Below, in pieces: positions 11,703-23,762 of a DNA stretch of 64,000 nt. Source of the DNA: Celoporthe dispersa. Its lineage: Eukaryota > Ascomycota > Sordariomycetes > Diaporthales > Cryphonectriaceae. Every line of letters starts with the position of its first letter. Position 1 is the first letter of the stretch. The translations under genes were made by a program, and so were the position numbers. The notes beneath the pieces are model-generated. The model was given only the letters and a program-made list of their open reading frames with translations. It ran no database searches and had not been told where the DNA came from. The stretch lies in contig WAID01000007.1 in NCBI GenBank assembly GCA_016584495.1, forward strand, positions 4,202,001 to 4,266,000, given 5' to 3'.

Positions 11703-13331
11703 ATGGCGACATCCCGACTTGAGACGATGCTAGACGCTCTGCAGAGCCGCCCCGCCTGCGTGGCCCTCGTCCTGCTCCTTGCAGTGTATGCACTGTACGC
11801 AATATACTCGGCCCTGTTCCGCCCCTCGGTCAGGCTGCCCAATGTTCCCATCATCGGCGCAAAGGAGGGGGAGTTTTTCCCTCTCCTCAGGGCGCGGTGG
11901 CGCAACCTGTTCGACATGGAGCCCGCCCTGAGAGAGGCATACCGGTACAAGGACCAGACGTGCATCGTGGCCGTCGCCGGCTCCGAGGACCACGTCGTGC
12001 TGCCGGTCAGGGAGTACCGGTGGTTCCTCGACAACCCGGACAGCGCCGTCAGCATCGACGCCTCGGTGGCCGATTCGCTGCAGGTGAGATATACCATCAT
12101 CGACAACGACCTGTACAACAAACCCGCCCACCACGAGCTGATCCCCAGGCGGCTGACGAGAGAGGTCGGCAACCTGGTGCCGGAGCTGGTCGACGAGATC
12201 CGCGCCAGCATCGACGACCTCTGGGGCTGCCGGCCAGGCGAGGCGCGAGAGGTGTGCGTCTACACGACGATGCAGCGCGCCATCGGGAGGGTGACCAACA
12301 GGATCTTTGTCGGCCTGCCGCTGTGCCGCGACGAGAGGCTGCTCAGCAACGGCATCGCCTATGCGCAGGACGTGCCCCTCAGCTCCATGCTGCTGAGGCT
12401 CCCCTGGGGCCCCCTGCGCCCCCTCCTGGCGCTGGCCTTTACGCTGCCCAACCGCATCCACACCAACAGGTTCTACGCCCTGCTGAGGGGCGAGATCCGG
12501 AGGCGCCTCCGCGAGTTCGACGCCCAGCAGAGCAACCCGGATGCCGAGAAGAAGGCCGCCAGCCCGGCGCCCAACGACTTCCTGCAGTGGTCCATCCAGC
12601 AGGCGTATGAGTCGAGCGATCCGTACCTGCGACGTGTCGACACGCTGGCCGGGCGCATCCTCCTCCTCAACTTCGCCGCCATCCACACCTCGTCCTTCTC
12701 CATCACGGGCGTCCTGCTCGACCTGGCCTGTGCCGGTGCCGCCGACGGCCGTCGCTATGTGGACGAGCTCCGCGCCGAGATTGCCGAGGCCCTCGCTGCG
12801 CACGGTGGCGCCTGGAACAAGCGCAGCCTGGCCGACATGCCCAAGCTCGACAGCGTCATGCGCGAGTCGGCGCGCCTCAACTCGTTCGTGCCCCTGGCGT
12901 CCCTGCGCGTCGTCGTCGCGCCAGACGGCGTCACGACTCCCTCCGGCGTTCATCTCGCGCGCGGCACCAGCATCGGCACCCACGCCTACCCCGTCCTGCA
13001 CGACGAGTCCATCTATCCTGACCCGGAGTCCTTCAAGCCCTTCCGCTTCTCGGAGAAGAGGCGCGTCGAGACGGAAGGGGGTTATGTCGAGAGGGCGAGG
13101 CAGGCGTTTGCCACGACGAGCACCGAGTTTGCTGCGTTTGGGCACGGGCGGCATGCGTGTCCCGGTCGGTTCTTTGCCTCGAGCGAGCTGAAGCTGATGC
13201 TTGCGTATGTGGTGACGAATTATGACTTTGAGTTCCAGGAGACGAGGCCTAGTAATGCCTGGGTTGGGGTGAATAGAATTCCTCCCATGAAGGCCACGAT
13301 CCGTGTCAGGCGGAGGGCTCGAGATGAGTAG
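11703..13331 (+). CDS. Cytochrome P450 monooxygenase, microsomal type
   Basis: Haem-thiolate monooxygenase, probably ER-anchored and dependent on a cytochrome P450 reductase. Single exon, 542 aa, the usual length for fungal P450s. There is a membrane anchor at residues about 18-38 (ACVALVLLLAVYALYAIYSA). The I-helix oxygen-binding region is FAAIHTSSF, ExxR is RESAR (about residue 388), and the PERF-like segment is FKPFRF. The haem-ligand motif FGHGRHACPG has its Cys near residue 486. The overall look resembles the ent-kaurene-oxidase / CYP68-like group used in terpenoid and other secondary pathways, but the substrate is not inferable. The start was taken at CACCATGG (11703) and not at an upstream in-frame codon at 11649. 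No biosynthetic core gene (PKS, NRPS, terpene cyclase) is near. Confidence 0.95.
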   Translation: MATSRLETMLDALQSRPACVALVLLLAVYALYAIYSALFRPSVRLPNVPIIGAKEGEFFPLLRARWRNLFDMEPALREAYRYKDQTCIVAVAGSEDHVVLPVREYRWFLDNPDSAVSIDASVADSLQVRYTIIDNDLYNKPAHHELIPRRLTREVGNLVPELVDEIRASIDDLWGCRPGEAREVCVYTTMQRAIGRVTNRIFVGLPLCRDERLLSNGIAYAQDVPLSSMLLRLPWGPLRPLLALAFTLPNRIHTNRFYALLRGEIRRRLREFDAQQSNPDAEKKAASPAPNDFLQWSIQQAYESSDPYLRRVDTLAGRILLLNFAAIHTSSFSITGVLLDLACAGAADGRRYVDELRAEIAEALAAHGGAWNKRSLADMPKLDSVMRESARLNSFVPLASLRVVVAPDGVTTPSGVHLARGTSIGTHAYPVLHDESIYPDPESFKPFRFSEKRRVETEGGYVERARQAFATTSTEFAAFGHGRHACPGRFFASSELKLMLAYVVTNYDFEFQETRPSNAWVGVNRIPPMKATIRVRRRARDE

Positions 13332-13600
13332 TGATGATGACTCGGGATTCAGCTGGTAGTGCATGTGTGTTTTTACGTGTGTACGAATGTATGCAGTATG
13401 TACTTCTTTGCTGGTGACGAAATTGTAAACCTTTTGACCTCCGCGGAGCAAGACTTGGGCGTGTGAGATATATATGAGAAGCGTCCTCGCTCGTCAAGAA
13501 ACGATATGGCCCATCCTTGGGCTGCAGTATAACACAAACGTGGTTTGGTACTACGTGGCCTATCATCTGAGACTGGTATCAGCCATAGCAGATGCCATTC

Positions 13601-15965
13601 CTATTCACTCTTGCCGGTGCCCACTCCCTGACCTTCCGACGTCTCATCGTTCTGTCCCATCATCTCCCACCCTCTGCCGCGGTACCGCTCTGGCCAGATC
13701 CCACATCGTCCAGGGGCCAGGATCCCGTTGGGGTCTAGACTGTCCTTCAGCTTCTCGTTGAACTTCATCAGCGCCCCGTCGCCCCAGCTATACGTCGCCG
13801 CGACCTGGTCCATGAGCGCCAGGTGCGTCCGATACTCCCCATACCCCAGCGCCGCAGCGTCGTCCACCATCGCCCGTAGACACTTGAGCGCGGCACGGCG
13901 GCGCTCAGGATCGGCCCTGTCGTACACGAGCTCCACGATCAGGTGCATCTCCCGCAGGCCGACGATAAACGCAGGGAAGATGTCGATGCCGAACTCGTCG
14001 TGCCGCCTCTTGGCCAGGTCGTACAGCGCCATGGCGTCCCGGCCGCGGATCGGGCTGACGGGCGAGAAGGCGATGTGAGCCCCGTTGGGAACCCAGTTCA
14101 CCCAGCGCAGCTCCTGGATGTCGGGCACACCGGCGGCCACGCGGTCCCGCGCCCAAAAGTACTCGTCTGGCGGCAGCGTCGAGGGGTCGATGCGCTTGCA
14201 GCCGGGCACTTTATGAAACTCGGCGTCGATGACGTCCAGCTTGTATTTCCGGATGTTTGCTGGGCCGTAAGACATGCCGTAGTAGAGCCAGGTGCAGTCG
14301 CCGATTGGCGTTTCTGCGGCCGCCTTGTGCACAATTTCGGGTGGGATGGGCGTCTTCTTTTTCTCCTCATTATGGTAATAGTATGAGCGAGGCTTTCCCC
14401 TGGCTGCCATGGTCAGCGTGATGTGCCTGAGCTGGGCGACGTTCTCGAGGATCATGGAGATGCGGAGCGGGCGGATAATCTCGACCTGCGCGGATTGGTC
14501 AGTCCTGTCTACCTCCATGCCCCCCCTCTTTCTCCACCCCAGCAACCTCTTGTCACTGCGATCTGGGTGGCTGGCCAGTCTGAAGAATGAAGCCTACCAG
14601 TTGTGCTAGGTCTTCTTCCTTTTGGAAGGTATACACCTGGCGAGCAGGGTCAGCTGGGAGCACTGCAAGGCTTGACAGCCCACAAGAGCGTCGGGATGGA
14701 TACTCACGAAGCTCTCGTATCCACCAGGGTTTGGCATCAGCGTCATGCCCATCTTGGTGACGATACCAAAATTGGACTGCGAGAAGATGCCACTTTTGTT
14801 TTTAGGCACACAGATATCATCCATCAGCAGCCAGACAACCAGACAAGATGGCACCGGTTACCACAAGGGGGGATCACGTACTCGGAGTATGGCCCAAACC
14901 CATAAGGGAAAGCCTGCCAGGTGTTGCTCCCGGGCAGCGCGCCCATGCCGGTCCTGATGACCTCGCCCGTCGGCAGCACCACCTCCATGCCCGAGTGGCA
15001 GGCCCAGTGGTCACCGTACGGCGTGTAGCCGACCCCACGATCAACCGTATTCCCGATGATGGATCCTCCGCCCAGGTCGGGCGTGTCGACCCACATGTGA
15101 TCATGGCCCCTGCTCTGAAGGGCCTCCCACAGGGCGTAGAAGGACACGCCCGGCTCGACGAGGCATGTGTAGTCGTCCGGGCTGATGTCTAAGATGCGGC
15201 TCATGCGGCGTCCGAGATCCACGGTCACGGAGCCGCGCACGCGAGGGCAGCACCGCCGTAGCCCACTACACATGTGAAGCGTGCGTAAGCCTTTCTCTCT
15301 CTCTCTCTCTTTCTCTCTCTCTCCTCCTACGTGGTGCCGGCTTCTCAGGTGGTGGTTGGGCGAACTTACGATTTCTCCCCATGGAGATTGGGAAGATGGG
15401 AATCAGGTACTTGTTGGCCCAGAGGACGGTCTTCTGCACCTCCTCGGTGCTGCCCGGGTACACGATAGCCGAGGCGACGAGTTCCTCCTCGTCGAGGACG
15501 GTCATCATGTCATGGGTGTTTGGATCTGAGAGGTTGTCAATGATGGGCTGAAGGCTTGTGTGTGTATCCTGGGGCTGGTGTTCCACTCACGTTCCATATA
15601 CCTTGATATCATACAACAGTTATCTCTGAGCGTCAATGTCGACTTCTTGAGAGGGAGAGAACAGCCCGAGCAGGAGGGGTCCAATCTCACCATCCATCCT
15701 TGAGCGGCTTATCGTTCAGCTCGACATGTTCGGCACCGAGCTGCCCGCGAAGGTCATCCAGGGCCGCGAGAAACTTGCCCTCCTCGATGCCCTGGGGGAT
15801 GACAGGGAGCCTCTTCCTGTCGTTAAGCGGCTTGGTGCGGATCTCGAACGTCGTCTTCTTGGCGGCCCTCGCCTTGTCGAGAAGGTCTGCGGGGATGCCA
15901 GAGTGTTTATGCGAGAGCAAGGGCACATCCGAAGATGCTTCTTCGCGGAAGGGTGATGCTGCCAT
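13601..15965 (-). CDS. Vanillyl-alcohol oxidase-type flavoprotein; one apparent frameshift
   Basis: FAD enzyme that oxidises 4-hydroxybenzylic alcohols, amines or ethers to aldehydes. Seven exons fit: 15965-15691, an 11-nt micro-exon 15591-15601, 15525-15370, 15265-14882, 14792-14708, 14636-14598 and 14485-13601, giving about 611 aa. The FAD-binding PP-loop region is FPISMGRN followed by GYGGAAPRVRGSV. The catalytic Asp is in DLGGGS (Asp170 of Penicillium VAO). The His in WVPNGAHIAFSP matches the covalent flavin-linking His422. Tyr and Arg in GEYRTHLALMDQ match the phenolate-binding Tyr503/Arg504. One C is missing in a CCC run (GGG at 15245-15247 on the plus strand) right after GYGGAA. Adding it restores the family frame; otherwise the protein stops in the FAD domain. 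No signal peptide, so intracellular, probably peroxisomal or cytosolic like VAO. Confidence 0.88.
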
Positions 15966-17345
15966 GGCTTCTGTCGAACACGTCCGATATGTGCATTTTT
16001 GCCTGTCGTCCGTCCAGGCCTGGTCTGCCCAGCCGGCCAGGAAGGGTTCCGGGCCATGTCTTTATAGGTAACAGATCTCGACGCTTACTTGACCTGCGAT
16101 TGGGTGCAGCAGGTACCCCGCGAAGATCGACTGCACCCGCCGACCAGCCGGTCGGCAGATGTGTCTTCCCCCGCGGAACGTCGGACGTGGGCGTTGAGAA
16201 GAGGAAGAATTATGTGAGCCTGGTGCTGAGCTATGGGAACAATGTTTCGCCCTCACATGCGGGGGGCTCCAGGCCAGATCGCCCTCGCCCGGGTGAGAAA
16301 TACGTGCAGGTGCATACTTGATGCGAGTCGACGGACACGGCCAGAGAAGAAGACGTGTACGGTTTGGATCTCGTGCGGAGGATGAATCTCAAAATAAGAG
16401 GAAGCAGCCATGGGCCTATGGCAGTGGTCCGCATGGCCGGTTCGTATGGGAAGGAGCCATCACGAAAGGCAACTTGACTGTACATGTTATGCGTGTTGGT
16501 ACCGGGGTACCCTCTCCTGCATGGACTGCTTGTACAGCGGTACATACATAGTTACATACATGGTATAGTACTAGCTGATGTTTACCACATAGCGGCACAG
16601 CGGTGCTGCCTTCTGCGGGGTCAGCCCACATGTCAGTCCAAAGCTGGGTCCCCTTTTCAGGGGTCCAGCCCCTGTATTTCCCACGGCCAGCTATAACTCT
16701 ATACTGGGCAGGCCAGTGATCAGACGAGTGACATGCTATATACAACATGTGTTTTCTGGTGATGTTAACGACTCTCTGCTTTCTACTAGACTGCATATAT
16801 TTATAGCTACATATGTATATATTTATTACATATAAACATACATATTTCCGATTTCACCTGGATTTATATGTACCTATGCGCTCCTGTACATCAAGTCTAC
16901 CCTTTTCTGGTTCCTTGGAGCAGCGGCACCTTGTGTACGTCAAGTGTTCAGTGGAGTTATCGCTATCGCTGGCCCCGATTAAATTCGGCCCTTGCCGAGC
17001 GACCAGTAATCCAGACAGGGTAGGGCGTCGTTTCAGCGAGGCCCTCGAACAGGAAGACCATTTATTCTTCTATCTCCACCACGCCAGCGCCCATGGCCCC
17101 CCGTACGACGATTATTATATTCTTTTAAGATTTCTATTCATTTATTCTTTTTCTTTCTTTCCCTCTCACAACCTCACGCCGCTGGTGGATGTCCCCCCTT
17201 CCCTCTGGTATCTTTTCTCTCTTGCGTCTCGCGTCGGAGAGACAGCCACACCTTTACCGCCAACACTCTCCTTTGCCGGCATACCCTCCCTGTCAGACCA
17301 CAAATCCGAATCGCAGTCTCTCCGCCGACCTCCCACAAGGTCGAC
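15966..17345. other. Divergent intergenic region
   Basis: About 1.4 kb between the oxidase (-) and the sulfhydryl oxidase (+) genes. The last 300 bases before the latter are pyrimidine-rich, typical of fungal promoters and 5' UTRs. No coding region supported; an open frame at 16813-17373 is low-complexity and overlaps the next gene's start. Confidence 0.55.
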
Positions 17346-18079
17346 ATGGCTCGACGACAACACCTATCGCTAATACTCATCCTAGGCCTGGCGGCCTTCT
17401 TCAGCCTGACATGGTTCATGTCCTCGGGCAGCTCGCGCGGTGCCGAGCCGCTCTCGCCAGGCGCATACCACTTTGAAGCAGCAGGAAGCGTGAAGCAGCA
17501 GCAGGGCTCAACACCCATGGGCGCTGTGGATTTTGGAGGGCTAGAGGGCATCCTGTCGGGCGGATCCATCGCGCCCAAGCTGGGCAACGAGACTGCAAAG
17601 TATGTCTAGGGCCTGCTCCTCCCCTCCCATTGTTTCTACCTGCCTACCCACCCACCTACCCACATGACGGAGCAGACAGGACTGACAGGCGGGCACTTCT
17701 TTTTCTTCTCCCGTCACTCTCTCTTAGGCGCGAACTTGGCCGTGCGACATGGAAGTTCCTACACACCATGATGGCCCGATACCCCGAGCAGCCCACCGAA
17801 GAGGACCAGCTCGCCCTCAAGACCTTCATGACGCTCTTCTCCCGGCTGTACCCATGCGGCGAGTGCGCAGAACACTTCCGCCAGCTGCTGGCCAAGTACC
17901 CACCACAGGTGTCGAGCAGGAACGCCGCCGCCGGGTGGCTCTGCTTTGCCCACAATATCGTCAACGAGCGGCTCAAGAAACCGACTTTTGACTGCACCAA
18001 GATCGGCGACTTTTACGACTGCGGCTGTGCGGATGACCCGGGCAAGGCCAAGACCGACGAGAGCGAGCTGAAAGAATAG
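17346..18079 (+). CDS. ERV2: FAD-linked sulfhydryl oxidase, Erv2-like (membrane-anchored)
   Basis: Flavin enzyme of the Erv/ALR family that makes disulfides using oxygen. Exons 17346-17599 and 17728-18079 give about 201 aa. An uncleaved signal anchor at residues 8-25 (SLILILGLAAFFSLTWF) points to the ER lumen, as for yeast Erv2, and not to the mitochondrial intermembrane space as for Erv1. The core has GRATWKFLHTMMARYP, the redox CxxC in LYPCGECAEHF and the FAD-binding GWLCFAHNIVNE. A C-terminal Cys pair in FYDCGCADD could be the shuttle disulfide. Intron 1 is 128 bp with GTATGT donor. Reading frame intact. Symbol assigned by family and topology. Confidence 0.92.
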
Positions 18080-18965
18080 AGAGAGGCCTTGGACCTTGAC
18101 ATGCTGAGAGGGGGCCATGGGATCAGAGGGATGAAGGGAAAATAGCATCTCGGATTTCTTGTACATACACATACATGGGCGGAGGCGTGGTTGTCTGCCT
18201 AGTTCGTGGGCGAGGCGGTCGACGTCCGTCAAGCAGCTGGCGTTGGTGTTGTGGATTTGCGCACATTGCATACGCGGTAGATATTTGAATAAAAAGAATT
18301 GCATACATATATTTTACTTGGGTTGTTTACGACAAGCACGTTTGTGATAGCATCGAATTGGCCTGCTCCTGGCCACAAGTCAGCCGTTGTCTTAGGAGGC
18401 CGCTCGATGCCCTCACAACAGGCAAAGGACGAGGCCGTTGACGGTTGAAGGCCTAGAACGACCACGCCGATGATACGAGTCTAGGAGCCCTTTCGACATA
18501 CCCAAATACTCTTGACGTAATTGTAATGTATTTTGCTTTTTCTTTTCTTTTTTCCCCTCTTTCCTCTTCTTTTCCCTCTAAATTTGCCTTGCAAGTATTT
18601 CTTTCCTGTTCTGATTCGCAGGAGCCGTTTGCTGGCCAGATAGCATGACGACAGGCTTGATTTGCCTGCCGGGAACGGGGTCCTAAGCAACCGCAGCGGC
18701 AGGCCAGGCCACTGGCTGAGTGCAACGCGTCGGAGCTGCCTTGAGCTCAGCAGCACTGACTGCTGCAGCTCCAACCAGCCCTCTGAACACCCATCGTCTT
18801 CAACTTCAACACCCAACCTTGATCTCCCTTCCCAACGACCATCAACCTCTAGACTCGATCTCTCCATAGCACAGCCTCCGACCGGCAGATTATCGCCTCC
18901 CTCCGCTGCCAAACACACCTGCAATCCCCCCCCTTCCTCTCCAACCTCCCTCGACCGCAATAATC
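18080..18965. other. Intergenic, promoter of proteasome gene
   Basis: About 0.9 kb. Holds the 3' UTR of the sulfhydryl oxidase gene and a CT-rich leader before PRE3. No ORF with family resemblance and no clear binding site found. Confidence 0.55.
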
Positions 18966-20162
18966 ATGGAGTTCGGTAACTCTGGAAACCTGAGCGAAGG
19001 TGACGACCCTGTCTTTCTCTCATCAGGTGGCTGGTGATGGCCTCGCGCATGACAACTGACATTCTCTCGCGATAGATGGTATCCACGTTGATATGGAGAG
19101 GCTGAAGAAGGGCGAGGTCAAGTAAGTCGTCGTGGTTATTTGTCTGTGCATATCCATGTCCTCTTTCCCAATGCTAATGAACCACCTCGCAGTCTGGGCA
19201 CCTCGATGTAAGCATCCTCGGCTCCGCCGACCCACGATCATCATCCTAACCTCCACGACAGCATGGCAGTCACCTTCAAGGACGGTGTCATACTAGGTAC
19301 GATAGCGCCCATCCTCTTCCCCTGGACATCACAGCCCCGACAGACCGTACGACCACTGTCTCTCTGAGCGGACAGGAGCATGCTGACAGCCATCCCCGCC
19401 TCTCTCTACCACAGGCGCTGACTCCAGAACGACCACCGGCGCATACATCGCTAATCGGGTGACCGACAAGCTCACCCGCGTCCACGACACCATCTGGTGC
19501 TGCCGGTCTGGCTCCGCCGCTGACACACAAGCCGTTGCCGACATCGTCCAGTACCAGCTGGGCATGTTCCACATGATGAACGGCAAGCCCCCTACCACAC
19601 AGACCGCTGCCTCCATCTTCCAGGAGCTGTGCTACGCAAACAAGGACATGTTGACGTGAGTACCCAACCAGCGTCTCGCTGTTGATTGTCGTGAGATACA
19701 AGAGGGGTGTCGGTGCGCGGAACAGGTTCCTTGTCGTTCTTGTCCCATACCAGGCCCTGTCCATACCTTCCAGGCGGAGCTGCTCTGTTCTTACATCGGG
19801 TCTCGATATGAGCTTCGTAGCTGACACCATGTCTCTCAAACAGCGCTGGCCTCATCATCGCAGGCTGGGACGAGCGTCACGGGGGCCAGGTCTACAGCAT
19901 CCCTCTCGGCGGCTCCCTCCATAAGGGATCTTATGCCATCGGTGGATCGGGCTCGACATACATCTACGGTTACTGCGACGCAAACTGGAAGGAGGGCATG
20001 GAGGAGGCGGAAGCTGTCGAGTTCGTCAAAGGTTCCCTGAAGGAGGCCATCCGGTGGGACGGCTCGTCGGGTGGTGTCATCCGCATGGTCGTGTTGACGG
20101 CCAAGGGTGCGGATCGGCATCTGTACCTGCCAGACACGGGGTACAAGGTGCGGCACCAGTAG
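18966..20162 (+). CDS. PRE3: 20S proteasome subunit beta type-1
   Basis: Caspase-like (post-acidic) catalytic subunit of the 20S core particle, found in nucleus and cytosol. Six exons in phase: 18966-18999, 19076-19121, 19193-19207 (15 nt), 19262-19296, 19415-19655 and 19844-20162, giving 229 aa. A short propeptide ends at NLG, and the processed active-site Thr starts TSIMAVTFKDGVILGADSR, with catalytic Asp and, downstream, Lys/Arg-containing turns as in beta-1. Family motifs GSAADTQAVAD and AGWDERHGGQVYSIPLGGS are clear. Frame intact across five introns. Neighbouring genes are functionally unrelated. Confidence 0.97.
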
Positions 20163-21511
20163 ATTCTGGTCGGCGGTCGTGGCCTGGGCGAACGCCAGAG
20201 ACACTATAGGCCAAGAGAAGATTGATCGCGGTTCGCTGCCGATAGACATAGCAAGACGCCCCCTTGCTTGCTGGTTTGGCGATGTGAACAGCAGCAGGCA
20301 TGTACAACAATAATGACATGGGAGCATTTCATGATGACAAAATAGACATATGCCTGACCACCTCACTTCGTCCTATATAGGGTCTCGGGCCGACCTACAC
20401 CACGAAGCTAGCTGGCCCGCTCGAAGTGATGCGTCAAAAGAACCAAGCCATTCACTAAAGAAGAAGAAACAGAGCACAACGGGACACGGCATGCTTCTTT
20501 TCTTACAGCAATGAATGAACGTACCGCCAGGCCATGGGGGGCTAGAGATTCTGCTAGAGGCTAACGCGAGGCCATTCACGCCCATGTGTGTTTTTTTTTA
20601 TGTATACATACCTGTATGTATTCATATTGTCGAGGCCGTAGTATGCGCAAGATGGACCATCGCATGGGACTCCGGGGGTCAGAGGATGAGAGAGACCTGG
20701 GCACTGACGACTGATGTGTTTCCAAAGTCATCCACGACTGCTGAGGCCTTCTATTAACAGCCTCTACGACGTGTCACTCCGGTGCTGTGGTCTGCATGCA
20801 CATGGTGATCAAGGGATAAATAGACTGGTATCTTGTGCGGGAGCGTCATCACCCATCATCAGCAGAGAAACCTGTGAAGGAGATCCAAAATCCTCATTAA
20901 CAAACAACCTTCAACGCCAGACTAGTATGGTGTAGGTCGGATCAGAAAAAAGAGAAAAGGAAAGTCATCAAAACACCCCGAGTCTCTCTAAAATCTTGTT
21001 CATGACTCCCAGCCCATACCGCCCTTGTCGCCCAAGACCCGATTTCCGGTACCCCTTCTCATCATCCATGCACGTAATATACCCGCGGGAATAATCATAC
21101 AAACAACGAAGAGGCCCCAGTACCTACCCCAAGGTGTCTCTTTGCTCCCGGCGGCCTCATCCCGTCTTTCGTTTGCCACTCCACCACGTTTCTGGCTGTC
21201 CGGACGCGGAGTGTCTTTCCATTGCTTCGTCTAGTGCACGGTGAAATGACAGCTGCCTTCTAACTAGTTCTCCGTGTCGGACACGTACCCGACAAAATGA
21301 GTGCGCCCAGGTGAGACCCGGGCATGGGACGCCACGCGCAACATCGCCTGTCTCGGGTTCTCCCAGAAATAACTCTAGTAGTCGTCCGAGCACACAAGCT
21401 GCACGACACAGCCATGTAGTCTCCAGACCGCCTCCAGGCCTGGAGTGAGAACCAAGATATAGCCCTCGACTATATGTAAGGAAAAGAATCATTGCCCCAG
21501 GCAGCGGCAAT
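20163..21511. other. Convergent intergenic region
   Basis: About 1.3 kb between the 3' ends of PRE3 (+) and the cyclin gene (-). No coding region recognised; presumably contains both 3' UTRs. Confidence 0.6.
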
Positions 21512-23212
21512 CTAAGCAGCTCCTGTGGCCGCAGCAGGCATAGCCGTCGTGCCAGAGGCTGTAGCCATAGCCTGAGTGGAGGTGGTGTTGGTCGTCCGTG
21601 GTCGGTGACCGACCACATCACGGACATAGAACTCCACCAACATGGTTGCATATGCCTCGAGATCCTCGACAGGAACGGCCAGGCGGAAGTCGTTAAGAAG
21701 AAGGAATTGGATCTCGAGGTGGTTGAGCTCTGCGAGGGGGAGACCACCGACCTGTGTGTCACACTCTACGTTAGCGGCAACTGTACAACAGGGGGGGCCA
21801 CCACGGGGATAACGTACCTTAGCGTATCTCGAGTTGGTGTAGAACACATCGGAGAAGAACTTGCTAGAGCAGGTAACCCCAGCAATGATCAACCTATGGA
21901 TGTTGAAACTGTCCACCACGAAGAATGTTGGCTGGCTCACTGCCGAGACATGCTCCGCGCCAGCCTTGCTCTCGCTTGCGTTGTGCTGGCCGTCCGCAGA
22001 CGACTTCTCAAGGGCTGGGTCTCGCTCGTCATCGGAATCTGAGTCGTCAGCTATGTCTTCGTCCGCGTCGCTATCGCTACTGTCGTCGTCGTCGTCGTCC
22101 TCTTCCTCGTCGCCGTCCTTCATGACCACATCTTTCTGGGCCGTTGCCGGAGGCTGGCCCTGCTTCTTCGCCTCTTCGGACTTCATGACCATATCGTTGA
22201 CCCGTTCGGTCATTCGATCAAAGTAGACCAGCAGGCTCAAGAATACCTCGTACGTGGTCGGGCAGTACTTATGTATCCGGCTCAGGTAGCTCAGGATGGT
22301 GATGGCCGGAACGTTCTTGCCATGGAAAGCCAGGACGCTACTGCTAAGCGGACTCATGCTGTGCTCGTTAGCCGAACCGTCGTTTTGTGCTTGTGCCTGC
22401 TTGACGTGGCTGGCATTCCGCTCGATAGCGTTACGGCTTAGCGCATCGTGCTGCAGGTCGTTTGTCGTGGTTATTTTTGTGAGGAGTGCCGCGACCATCT
22501 CGATGATATCGCCAATAGGCATGGCGCTGATTTCGTACTTCTTCGCCTGCAGCGGAGGGTCATTGGCGCCTGCCCTGTTCATCTCGGTTCTTGCCAGGGC
22601 TTCTATGTGGGCGAGGTCGCGCACGTGGATCGTCGTCTGCCGGGTGCCTGCATCATCATCGGCGGCGACCAGGCTCGACTCGGCCTGGGTAGAGCCATCC
22701 CACTGATCGCCCGAATCGGAGGTGGGAGAAGGTATGGTCTGGTCTACATGGTCTGCTTGTGGGTGACCCTGGGTGTTCGCTGTCGCCGGTCCGTGACCAT
22801 CAGATGATACTTCCGAGGATATCTGCGCCGAGGGGTGTGCCGAGGGGTCCATGTATGCCTGCTTCTGCTCATACTGGGATGGCGCATCCAGGGTGTCGTC
22901 GGACCGCGATGCTCCTCCTGCACTTCCCGAGGGCGAGGAGGAATCTGGTGGCGATGGGAGCCTCGAAGCGCCACTTCGGTCGCCGGCCGCGGCAGGGTTT
23001 TCCCACTCGTCCTGGCCCTGCGCGGGGTATCTCGCGGGGGATCGCTGTCGGCTCGAGGATGGGCGACGAGGTGTGGAGTCTCGCGAGTGGCTGGCGGAGC
23101 GGTAATGGGAGGAGTCTTGGTGTTGTTGCGAGTATGGCAAGCCTTGGGTCGCAATCATCGTGTGAAAACCTGCCGAGTGGGATGCGCCGTAGTCTCCGAT
23201 TAGCGTGGCCAT
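21512..23212 (-). CDS. PHO80/PREG-type cyclin
   Basis: Cyclin partner of a PHO85-like kinase; family members such as yeast Pho80 and Neurospora PREG repress phosphate-starvation genes by controlling the PHO4/NUC-1 factor. About 544 aa, longer than Pho80 because of a disordered N-terminus rich in Ser/Pro/Gln. The cyclin box starts near FHGKNVPAITILSYLSRI with the YCPTTYEVFLSLLVYFDRM helix. It is split by an acidic insert (EEEDDDDDDSSDSDADED) before VDSFNIHRLIIAGVTCSSKF, and ends at LNHLEIQFLLLNDFRL. A 66-bp intron (21752-21817, GTACGT...ACACAG) is a multiple of three, so the frame reads through it; splicing joins SRYAK to VGGLPLAEL as in relatives. The start is taken at the first ATG (23210-23212). 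Confidence 0.9.
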   Translation of the reverse strand: MATLIGDYGASHSAGFHTMIATQGLPYSQQHQDSSHYRSASHSRDSTPRRPSSSRQRSPARYPAQGQDEWENPAAAGDRSGASRLPSPPDSSSPSGSAGGASRSDDTLDAPSQYEQKQAYMDPSAHPSAQISSEVSSDGHGPATANTQGHPQADHVDQTIPSPTSDSGDQWDGSTQAESSLVAADDDAGTRQTTIHVRDLAHIEALARTEMNRAGANDPPLQAKKYEISAMPIGDIIEMVAALLTKITTTNDLQHDALSRNAIERNASHVKQAQAQNDGSANEHSMSPLSSSVLAFHGKNVPAITILSYLSRIHKYCPTTYEVFLSLLVYFDRMTERVNDMVMKSEEAKKQGQPPATAQKDVVMKDGDEEEDDDDDDSSDSDADEDIADDSDSDDERDPALEKSSADGQHNASESKAGAEHVSAVSQPTFFVVDSFNIHRLIIAGVTCSSKFFSDVFYTNSRYAKVRYPRGGPPCCTVAANVECDTQVGGLPLAELNHLEIQFLLLNDFRLAVPVEDLEAYATMLVEFYVRDVVGHRPRTTNTTSTQAMATASGTTAMPAAATGAA

Positions 23213-23762
23213 GTCCGTCACAATATAGCTTTGCTTTGACTCGTTCTTTCCGTTGGGACCCAAGGGACTGGCGCTTTAAACGGCAGGAGGAGGTTGGTGT
23301 TCTCCGGACGACGAGGGTGGCTCGAGAAGCTAAGTTTGTAGGGGGGAGAAGTCGTGGTCTTCGGTTATTAAAATGAAAAGATAACAATGTTTTATATCTG
23401 CTGTTGCCACGGTCAGCTTGTTCAGAAGCGCCCATTTTCAAGTTCGTGGCGGTGGTGACGAGAGAACAGCGCGCGCCGGTTGATGGTGCCTGTGATGCGA
23501 AGGTGAAACGAAAGAAAGAAAAGAAAAAGATTAAAAAGCAGTCGATCCTCAACATTCTAGCCATGTCGAGAGCAGCTATGAAACCCGCAGCCCTAGCGGT
23601 CGCCAACCTCACAGACACATACAACACTTGTTGTCCTTCATCGCCAGCAAGACAAGAAGCCCCGAGATAGCCCAACCCAGGCAACGGTGCAGGGATCGTC
23701 TGATCGCGACGGTATTGGTATGGCGCGCAGGCCGCCAGCTTAGTGTGAGCGAAATAGGGCCG

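Noticed and set aside
11730..13451. 573-codon minus-strand frame over the P450
   Set aside because: Antisense shadow of the P450 gene caused by high GC; no motif, while the plus strand has all P450 signatures.
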